64,000 bases of DNA, taken from contig CBDCWQ010000018.1 of assembly GCA_965223435.1 (NCBI GenBank), forward strand, positions 372,001 through 436,000, given 5' to 3'. The position numbers and the translations under genes are program-made. The notes beneath the pieces are model-generated. The model saw only the letters and a program-made list of their open reading frames with translations, ran no database searches and had not been told where the DNA came from. Source of the stretch: CBDCWQ01 sp965223435 (GTDB lineage Bacteria; Myxococcota; Kuafuiibacteriia; Kuafuiibacteriales; Kuafuiibacteriaceae). This document shows positions 31,101 through 34,738 of the stretch, one piece after another. Each line of letters opens with the position of its first letter. Position 1 is the first letter of the stretch.

Positions 31101-33586
31101 AGTGCCGTGATGTCGTCAGGGTCGACCACAAAGTCAGGCTCAGAGACATCTTGAGCCGTCACGACAACTTCGGAGGTGCAAGACGCGAAGAGCCCGTTCC
31201 CCGCTTTTTGGTCGTGTACCGTCAGTTTGAAGGTCAAAGTTTCATCAGCCAGCCACTTCGGAGCTGAGAACCAGGCGGTGGCGTTGTCCGATCCAACACC
31301 AGCGTCATTGAGCACCACCGATCGGCCACCGGTCTGGGTCCACGTGTATGAGATGGTTTCTCCCTCAGGATCAAAGCTGGCCTGTGCGGAAAGTTCGACG
31401 CGCCGGGTACCGCCGATCACTGGAGGTAAGGCGGGACACACCGCTCGGGGTGGGTCATCATCCGTAGATGCGACGTATACGCCGACGTATGTGGGTTCAC
31501 ACTGCTCGTTGTCGCAGTTCCACAATCGAAAACGATCGTTGCCCGAAAAGTCCTTTGGAGGTGTATACCAGAGCCCATCCTCGTCTCTAGTCACCTGAAT
31601 ATAGGTATCGAGTCCGAGTTTTTCGTTCGGCCGCTTGACGAGTGCCCGTGCCAAAGGCGGTGGGTTCCAGTTGCGGCTGTCGACCGAGAGAAGGCGTGTC
31701 CGGTCCACAAATAACGTTTGCCGATCCTCGAACCGGGGGTCTGTATTGAGGTTGTTGGTGCGGTAGATGACAAGCTCGATGGCCTCGATTTTGTCGTCTT
31801 GGAGCACCGAGGACAAGTTGACAGTATATCGCTTTGAACCTGTTTCGGTCGCGCCTGCTTCAGGGAGGTCTTCAACCAGTAAGGGCTCACCGGTGCTGGG
31901 ATCATAGACTGCGATGCTGGATTTGGGCCCTTCGTTCTCTTTCGCTTGGTCATCCTCTTTGGTCTCGACGATCGATTGATATTCGAATGAAAACAGTAGG
32001 GGGTCATCATGGGTCCACCCAGATTCAATCAACTCTGAGACCTTGAAAACTCGAGAGATGCCTAGTTTGGTGCGGTTGATCTCGGCCGGTATCTTCATGC
32101 GGCCGTCGATCGGATAGATGGCCTTGAGGCTGGAATCGCCCCACCATGCCCATCCTTCGGGTCCGGTCGTGAAGTCTGTCTCGATGAGTGGACGCTCTAC
32201 GCCGACCGGTATTCCCTGGACGTTGACTTCGACGTAAGCAGGTTCGGAGGTGAAGAAGCCGTTGTCGACCACCAGCTCGAACACCATCTTTCGGTCCTCT
32301 TTTGTGGAAGGGGCCACAAACATAGGACTTGAGCAGTCGTTGCATGACAGGGAAACGGCGGTGCCTTGCACCTGCTTCCATCGATAGCTGAGCCTGTGGC
32401 CGCCCAAACTGTAGCTTTGCGAACCCCAAAGGCGAACCTCTGTGTTGCTCGATGTGGACATGGATTTTGGTGCGTTGGCAACCGGCGGAAAAACGTGCTC
32501 GATGGGCGCAAGATCGGACCGGGTTCGGGCGTGCGCTTCTGTTTCTTCGTTTTGGTTGTTCTCAGCGGGTGCTATTTTGAGGCGCACGCCTGTTGGAATA
32601 TCCAGCGAATCGGGCACGGGAGCTTTTTCGGGATCGAGGACGTAAACGAGGTCGCCTGCGCGAGCCTCTGAGAGGCCGGCCTCGACGGTCTGAACGCCGA
32701 TGACCCCTTTGCGATTGTCTTCTGGAACCACAAGAACGGGCGCTCCGCCGGCCGACTTGGCCAACACGTCACACAGGTTGGACATTTGATTGTTGAGCTT
32801 TTGGACCAAATGCTCAGCCGCGGGAGCCATCTTGAACCGTTGCTCGAGTTTGTGGCACACGTTCTCGACAGCCTGGTCCGCCCGCATGAGTTGAATGGTC
32901 TGCTGCTGCACCACCCGTGGGAGCTCAGTATCGATGTCTCTGGTGTTGATCGAGACCTTGTGAGCGTCGAGGCACGTTTGGTAGGCCTCGGGTTCTTCGA
33001 TGCCCTCCAGGTTGAGTCTCGATGTCGCTGATTTTTCGGTGAGCGCCACTTCAACCCAAACGGTGTCGACGACAACCCACTCGCCGTCCGTGACTTGGAG
33101 TTCGAAGGCGAGAGAGTCCGCCACTTCCGGGGCGACAAAAGAAGCCACGCACTGGTCGCTGTTTTCGAGCTTGACGGTTGTCACACCGCCGATTTGTGTC
33201 CACTGACAGGTGACTGCGTGTGACCCCACGTCGACGCTCTCGGTGCCATCAAGTAGAACTTTTTCGCCCGGGGCAAAGGGGGCGCCTTGGGCGTCTTCTT
33301 CCTTGGCCAGTTGCGCTCTTCCCGCGTCGGACACGGCCTCGAAGGCTTTGACCGCTTTGGCCTTGGCAGAACCCCGGAGGTGTTCAAAAGACAGTTTGGT
33401 CGCCATTCCTTCGTATGCCGGGAACAGGAGAGGACCGCTCTTGACTTCGTTCTCGGAGGTCTGGGCCAAAGTGGGGGCCTCGAATGACGCGATCGCGATG
33501 AGCGATGCGACGACAATCGTGAGCCCGCTGCACCTTGTGCGACGGATCCGGTGGGGCGGTATGCGATTGGATGGACGGGTGCCCAT
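16106..33586 (-). CDS. Giant secreted multidomain protein (5826 aa) with PKD/cadherin-like repeats, beta-helices and C-terminal GH16 domain
   Basis: Strong start: AGGAGG five bases before ATG 33586. A signal peptide (SLIAIASFEAPTLAQ) comes first. Visible parts, approximate residues: PKD/Ig-like domains (45-180, 370-460, 720-812); right-handed beta-helix-like segments (905-1060, 1430-1545, 1925-2030); cadherin/Big-like repeats (2600-2950, for example ENGRVTLENNVATYTP); a Cys-rich segment (3590-3712); a coiled coil (4095-4212); two carbohydrate-binding-like beta-sandwiches (4785-4890, 5130-5240); a zincin-like domain with His5349-Gln-Ile-Thr-His5353; and a GH16 domain from about 5560 to the end with the active-site motif EIDIE (Glu5696, Asp5698, Glu5700). 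GH16 enzymes cut beta-glucans, agars or similar polymers. The substrate and secretion route are unknown. Confidence 0.88.
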   Translation of the reverse strand: MGTRPSNRIPPHRIRRTRCSGLTIVVASLIAIASFEAPTLAQTSENEVKSGPLLFPAYEGMATKLSFEHLRGSAKAKAVKAFEAVSDAGRAQLAKEEDAQGAPFAPGEKVLLDGTESVDVGSHAVTCQWTQIGGVTTVKLENSDQCVASFVAPEVADSLAFELQVTDGEWVVVDTVWVEVALTEKSATSRLNLEGIEEPEAYQTCLDAHKVSINTRDIDTELPRVVQQQTIQLMRADQAVENVCHKLEQRFKMAPAAEHLVQKLNNQMSNLCDVLAKSAGGAPVLVVPEDNRKGVIGVQTVEAGLSEARAGDLVYVLDPEKAPVPDSLDIPTGVRLKIAPAENNQNEETEAHARTRSDLAPIEHVFPPVANAPKSMSTSSNTEVRLWGSQSYSLGGHRLSYRWKQVQGTAVSLSCNDCSSPMFVAPSTKEDRKMVFELVVDNGFFTSEPAYVEVNVQGIPVGVERPLIETDFTTGPEGWAWWGDSSLKAIYPIDGRMKIPAEINRTKLGISRVFKVSELIESGWTHDDPLLFSFEYQSIVETKEDDQAKENEGPKSSIAVYDPSTGEPLLVEDLPEAGATETGSKRYTVNLSSVLQDDKIEAIELVIYRTNNLNTDPRFEDRQTLFVDRTRLLSVDSRNWNPPPLARALVKRPNEKLGLDTYIQVTRDEDGLWYTPPKDFSGNDRFRLWNCDNEQCEPTYVGVYVASTDDDPPRAVCPALPPVIGGTRRVELSAQASFDPEGETISYTWTQTGGRSVVLNDAGVGSDNATAWFSAPKWLADETLTFKLTVHDQKAGNGLFASCTSEVVVTAQDVSEPDFVVDPDDITALVHIQDGIDQAGRAYEETKKKQVVLVKGHHVLPLPDDAGTYRCLLNVPDGVILRGEGAEKTILEASGKGQAVVCVWGSDVTVEGMAIKSTEDDGYGILVPKGKELSRKRRYVWGDTDGWVTFVTYYKPARLLFQHNHISGHRYGIRALGSNRRRTHISYAQDVTVRANVITDNETGIEMRATRNVQVSRNRIVGNDLGFHYYVAKRIRGSLAVHDNDFQNPKNILVERRIPSRRFRKKRYRGKTISLDDSNYIRNNFSGLGKSHTVDAKGPLFGVDPILSNVNERSPVQCWAEAPEGHKVFLVVTQAPSYGHLWVGDKRIKDVPYVLPDVSWNGTSAQPDLWYQPLSHVQDHQDTFRMLALDQATGGFTERTVVPRVRGQKPKEVEKMVTVKTDGDIEKEALIIDAQLVLSDVDHDAHKSPPTYRLATAPNCGEITILSGGLLRYKSTCSTPVDQFTLEADDGQASVRLTIQVSPEGVKSVEDASNPQDALSTEPDHQPTTQTRKLVNVLPDVKVGGYTVRIPSTPGSSSEVVPSGTAIVAADGTGTYLDLESALQEPDAGGAREGATIFLSPGRHAIPGNVLKRSNLRITGTEGSVLVGDISIEGSNLTIENIEVDGSIRMEKHDYQASARVESRTYGNRRSSIYYYRSMTVPYARNVQLRNLVVHGDVVQGRFGVVRELPKNIYYVRRKIAQNRRPFTKPHPVLFIEGLQINGQLILESPEWAWHSGNKVKADGDDTKKNLASLTELEVTEDTPTTIVLLGEPTGTDPLDFYLTELPAYGHFLLDGTLLSRAELSDASGFFEIYPLGNILTYVPPQNLSGQNVDGFSYVVKTRDGRAPSTTNTSSSSVSVNIIPFNDSPIVAEAKSIQMNQIGSAVVMQHEEYDATVVANIVKEIVPGTSVLLDLSSYFHDPEAEDCYSVEVLEHRSEAGARTWAWRSQVLYHAPHTSFENDVVAMQVRDCGVDDISTPFTLTVIPKSEASTLSSAVKMTTPEQTPIVFDVSEAELRFDAQAHALGEGAIVLHEPNLFDLTVDNDGPALFSSLVEALHYTESIDPAYRETHGVTISIAPGIYPLSVDGQSDGADKLEAELPPGVSLVCRDATIQGTLEAVDLWEASVAGCRFDDGGLEVTRHQFTSRHSGRKSRIILRNQNFSGNLWVLNNTFGPNSDLSVNLVKTVERQTIHLPYYEEVIAWYQKGAAPGRGYRSWNNMRSKDKSAAEPALENDSLVVKLMSSPSFGVITKEDGTEVAAGSVLSSTTSLTYTPQPGFLGTDNFLCGRAGSGLSPVAVHVDVTPRYKDFHAPDLKVSTIRNQPVAIDILGRVQAPKGAKLKIIKTDEWKSHFGGDIALTEALPGHLVYTPQADYHREGGVIEPKNFLEDDFDLNTGAWELGRTGSFEAQNGIGTLAARFHKDIAAPVISRHVDLTNRRPGSSLQFEMFVHESKPRIYVEITDADTQRRIQDLEANRQGLSTLDLTEAAKDSRALIVRVRLGKWWHTTWQSSWQSRNRSLLGSTSFDWIRLKGEVLTPYVEESDHFFYTVSDTADRIATGKVFVAVTEGNEARDARLIEEAKAKAAKERETESEGVFSRDDAVLFWDDMSAPLAWSEYSEIVPPENPQSPETQARYSSRYNILWNRGMVTLWSQGFMSQVGIQRTISLDKWPGGSLELRIRGNAQSSGSSTSNLSNLYAQFIDPSNPESEGSEPFPLALGQGKRTMQLPHSTEVSSHIPDGAKEVILRLFIRDLWSKPQYGQSAQINLIGLVLPNGFAATAENDRQTIINRLPSLEDIHGVVGYIDGETVVDVLSLSKASDGEGSELRIASVGGETEKGTRVHIEDATGTIRIVPGDYVGVDSLTYTVEDALEGQVTGTLFFEVKRAEGSRPKAIPQMVQTQVSVNHQIILQGTDADNDTLSYEIRQPENGRVTLENNVATYTPNTFFMGPDTFMFRVGDGTRLSEWAPVTVLVNERLSADTGARSELWHAMLTRWTADALFVNPTEAPMLSLPSAPSIPKAKSFLVYAVEDSEKQVELVGYDADWVKNSDPLAAFDVRFLGDQLENGFHLGMSTEKHPMRYYIVSPPRHGTFESDEDAHDQSFIYRPHKNFAGDDSFVYVAHNHRSTSAPAKITIRVLAENDAPSLKLLSELEGDQASETSAPLNTNVSDQNSSVTEQRFDVSQGTETRTRVERKKSILEHGKPTPTFYEVATFEEVEKVSGLDELDPLTMTKVGYLANPKQDTYPGYDIVGDGALNAPLVLKRSPMGEVQVKRPEGKYTVKVKAQEKTLADGTDRLVGTEYLSIVEQGSNGEKTVAEVSETSDGQVVIARLSDNHKTDSEPHLEVLSFMRSESGVVRAETLKKDAYSLLPDNALPLIARMGDFLYSENHEGRTTRETWDSDADGLDDKMTYSTVSVGTEASQSASRKMVRAYNEATEITGDYLWAENIDGSVDLFEMLSDNGEDVLVGSRYKREDVLAIGASGPVLADDARALARTVHALATGRNGETQISHPLSEVVFHEGQPYLPPRSLTFYEGARAFSVDFTYSLAPAGHLENSKRQIDLTVRLGDAVVAYTIPVYSSQLNLNNLTPVPWTKNAYIHPAHLLSDLSQNHIAPYYRIVDRGTWTQKAYFVDAGSGRWVPAESADEADMVDTTTWSDAKTLEIEGISKPVPSNLHRQQYLLVDAEEEDGGKITGPLVGESFVNQRDASQFLKWWLEPKEHSDLEPEEQTWTQMLKVYGKFDGPEDAGVQPLQEVTDLATLKTLFLRRKKGGSNKNCKSKQPQTTIFEESLGVACDHAPKGYEQKCKDSEPVVQRTSQCVDTMQIHYTKESICRLYQRNPAQNYHHSFTWVVDYYGNSNCQGSGKKICMTEANGANGRNQICFSKSASGLRVEYAEVVADWLPFDMDRDTQYRKIKKIGPSNISGKTLSDVTRAIQEAQESQWIPRGYGNEDSVLATLTTSDGDAPSTEDKASVEEKAAKTNEGLDAIHIYASENDGALIRVLLKKPQTNTLAEAKALILKLFDEPYPAHVERGFRVNLGSGLVLDEVYDVDAAGRDPRLTKLVVHNVSPKLENSYRVTLSQRYPVSADSIFFERAENATRLEIEVYGGQETDGTAKSEKVPLEEVYRNGVLVELKLEGEMTPAERARLEKELRELDAYQSVTISAPDELGSCAYGEPVTLFGWDFVEYCPKGSAVVKVVEVTANNRGKLSNKTKKTYVDLVGRLRRYQRAKVIIIDGSDEGKSWSEKVEKALYGAIQDAGKDTSFEDLDYAGMAFVVRKIRQQTTALEAVLDELSESAQAPYLDDFLVLQEQLSELDAAWNEIRTLVEADPYSLEDEDELSAAVENLKNKVGEMYNMTELTEGLLQDLLKKPELRQLLSLPELEEETDPNHVAQAERADGVTMVFVPDAADPRRGVVQLRDNTGELLGEAEVIVPEPSRFEGARLQDLVHILSIDANTRIGCPSGLWLREEPPLSLIQRLGRLHNKEYLHYEVTRTSVNSRCPNAHVLVAGTEVDGLPGHFTTDFEVPEGNRAYLRGHLHFLETSAVFPTPQDLKNTVSRDEVSSCIYPSEGNYKYCYCVPGTDCAEGQNDLLLWRTTYPSSEWYSDKEKNIWSWSIEAHGEPEGESLAPTGGENLIHFTGDLHPTRAEIVVRGVNTGVPTATLLFERPHLGVKRYKVTISDHPDHGLQKETPLYEGWLNSELKDGETIEITKANNSFWGDDESDNLFAFHFDRDTFVRALSKYGEGALTAKISIKLENLDTNEIYERELWVHFDPNDSVRIEPSVQVVDIGSGSNEVVVTLHNSGSRDIKYEPRLSAPLVPLDQHGSEHARVTELVSGLLDPIVVPARDFRILFLPLNSSLLSRAYFDPRFTVTLIEVEGRSIINPTYTVTLDVDGIANPVLWNGFSDESAQARDRFSASGMLEDGTVGPKGEIDIKAETLIATAPLLNPKPDFLAVWNAVDRDLSSYNALRFDVTALNENSLGKKVHLRLVEESGEAWVSGAVTLAEGFRTVVVGLSSEYFRHDGLEPFEGTLPIEDRTFSRRIRTLSFVFTSPDGPAGNVKFGVRQVMPSSARVEDIQAARDGIVPELPPIEIPEPEVDEEEGQPEPEPVEDDAILYPDPMIQIHPKEVPWADVLAGRISIDGENRTSENVMFKVTTKYDLISPTGQNGNVWFGAGESAEVYFIPNINTLNILEGDEVLEVVYFDSENPPMHGQVFVRIKLGSTGGRAPDENKPQVFFHGFGVVPDCQDECADWKVALPQGQTLTEDIKATPQNEGNGRRLVFKHPRLSEWAAIYKPMDVDLTQFAAISFEVQALRYKSAKAKNAGCVNLRFTEDDQDHWASGRYRISADKKRTIVIPIAELKSDGSDGNSASVGFKTRNFNSIAQIAFGFYPNVLPNQSDNVEFSIDEIVGHPTLPETTTAPDCEPVTETTPPDEGGVVVDGQRSPRESVQHLLEQSTTYGNKITHQVLNQFIAGISWTKGEKDNKGKDIPHWNPGFDRPNRFIQVHDSAAESPERLIAEIVHQITHHKEHQTRFHTLPLMCRSGNIRQCPEKPHGDANRIPMSERQWREFQYNHWMRAEAQAVFNSMVVLHEIYGGNVNLKNILSISQGSTTKAETAFHDYISGRTSKEKVIDALMEVVQYRREPYGAVLGARLNERLLDYWGYGDEGRQGSTNTALGNPEEAWTRMQSRDKYGHYNLTDDARDRDEYWYETVAPADQGKIRHQYDDFKKTLNANGIFESCGTDDIKYTPVPCSGAPARPYQANTFSGYHMETRWNLPVAKGGPNANWLSEDRENVHVDDTGALRLNITQDPESGLWKGAEVILSGEFGYGKYSFTVEADVVNWDKNVVLGMFTWDDTLPGGAPLHNREIDIEIARWAKDAREPIQFAMPPYNPGFIKNYGADETKLKAHNNTITYTFDWRPARIEFRAYYGESATNLVDELWRFEETEFIQEPGNEDVRINLWLYQLPKDTEKRLPREPASKKPVGVTIHKFSFQPAN

Positions 33587-33603
33587 GTGAACCTCCTGTT
33601 CAC
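33587..33603 (-). promoter_or_regulatory. Hairpin exposing the Shine-Dalgarno sequence of the 5826-residue gene
   Basis: On the coding strand, GTGAAC and GTTCAC form a perfect 6-bp stem whose 5-base loop is AGGAG, the core of the ribosome binding site. The stem ends directly at the ATG. Such a structure may affect initiation, for example as an RNA-protein or temperature-sensitive element. Chance is possible given its short length. Confidence 0.45.
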
Positions 33604-33941
33604 TGAAAAAAGTGCTGGTTTTTGTTTTGGTGCTCGGAGAACCGAACGGCGCCCTTGGTCAATGTCCTTGTTACCGGACGAACCTGGCGTTCAAGTATTC
33701 GACCGCGTACACAGTATGCATGTCAACTACATGTACACACCATTAGGGTGACCAATCACCAAACGATTCTCACAAGTGCCAGCTACGACACGGTAATTTG
33801 GCGAAAACCGATCTGGCAATTTCATTGGATCGTTGTGCCCTAAGTGAAGAAATCTGACTTGCAGCGCCCGACATCCACAAGCGCTTTGCTTCCAAGCGCC
33901 AGTCGGGCGTGGTGGGTTGGGGATACGGTCGTTACGAATCT
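33604..33941. promoter_or_regulatory. Intergenic region with inverted repeats and a candidate promoter
   Basis: The region lies upstream of the 5826-residue gene and downstream of tetR. On the minus strand TTGACA (33721-33726) and TCGAAT (33697-33702) are 18 bases apart, a weak sigma-70-like pair. An ATGT/ACAT inverted repeat overlaps the -35 element, and GGTGA/TCACC (33747-33760) lies just upstream; both are possible operators. CGCCCGAC/GTCGGGCG (33865-33909) is a perfect 8-bp inverted repeat after the tetR stop and may end tetR transcription, although no U-run follows. Confidence 0.4.
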
Positions 33942-34553
33942 TTATCTTTGTTTTTTGTGTTCATGATTCAGTGCATGCAATTGGCCGATCAGACCTGACA
34001 TGAGGCTGCGAACGCTCTGGCGCTCAATCCCACCCTGAACCAAGTTCGACAACCCTTGCGTTAAGGTCAAAATCAGCATGGACCAGTGGGCGCTGTCGAT
34101 ATCAGCCGAAAGCTCCCCGGCGGCGATGGCATGTTCGAAGGACTGTTGAAACAGGTCTCTAAACCGGTTGTAGAAGGTTTGAATGATCCGGGCGACATTG
34201 GGGTTTTGTTCGGCGACCCCAGATGCACTGTTCCCGCATAAGCAGCCCTGAGGGCCCGACTCGGTCGCACGTTTTTCGATCATTTTGAGGGCCGCAATGA
34301 TCCCTTGAAAGGGCGAAGCCTGCCCCCGCAGAGTCTCGGTCATCATCGCGATGCCACGGTCGACGTACATCTGTAGGGCCTGCTCAAAAAGAGCGGCTTT
34401 GTCTCCGAACGCGGCGTAGATGCTAGAGCGGTTTACACCCGTGGCTTTGACAAGCTGGGCGTAGCTCGTTTGGCGATAACCGCTCGATTGAAACGCGTGC
34501 ATACATTGAGCGAGCGCCTCCATCTTGTCGAATTGTCGCTCTGGGCCCGCCAT
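33942..34553 (-). CDS. TetR-family transcriptional regulator
   Basis: 203 residues. The N-terminal helix-turn-helix is clear (TSYAQLVKATGVNRSSIYAAF, 29-49), followed by GDKAALFEQAL as in AcrR-like members. The C-terminal ligand-binding region contains CLCGNSA and helical segments. It is divergently transcribed from the exporter gene at 34739. It likely represses that operon and itself through sites in the shared intergenic region, with an inducer that is probably a substrate of the exporter. The ligand is unknown. Confidence 0.92.
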   Translation of the reverse strand: MAGPERQFDKMEALAQCMHAFQSSGYRQTSYAQLVKATGVNRSSIYAAFGDKAALFEQALQMYVDRGIAMMTETLRGQASPFQGIIAALKMIEKRATESGPQGCLCGNSASGVAEQNPNVARIIQTFYNRFRDLFQQSFEHAIAAGELSADIDSAHWSMLILTLTQGLSNLVQGGIERQSVRSLMSGLIGQLHALNHEHKKQR

Positions 34554-34601
34554 CTATGCCTGCTTTCTCTTTGCTGTCACCGTAAACCCCTAGCGCAACT
34601 C

Positions 34602-34615
34602 AGAACATTCATTCC
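34602..34615. promoter_or_regulatory. Candidate TetR operator near tetR
   Basis: AGAACATTCATTCC follows the pattern AGAAY-N4-RTTCY, the same as a second site at 34677-34690. It lies 49 bases upstream of the tetR start, and GATAAT on the minus strand just inside it could be the tetR -10 element. Two matching sites in a divergent promoter region are what a self-regulating TetR protein would need. This is inference from symmetry only. Confidence 0.4.
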
Positions 34616-34667
34616 ATATTATCGCATATTTGTCTCGAATTCACTTGCAAGACGATATTTTTGGTAG

Positions 34668-34690
34668 ATTCTATACAGAATGTATGTTCT
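34668..34690. promoter_or_regulatory. Candidate TetR operator near the exporter operon
   Basis: Three 5-bp half-sites, ATTCT, AGAAT and GTTCT, follow one another with 4-base spacers. They alternate in orientation and so form two overlapping inverted repeats. The second pair (34677-34690) matches the site near tetR. The position, about 50-70 bases before the exporter ATG, fits repression of that operon. Confidence 0.45.
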
Positions 34691-34738
34691 AGGTTCCACC
34701 AAAGCCGGCGATCTAGGGCCGGGCAAGGTACACCATCC

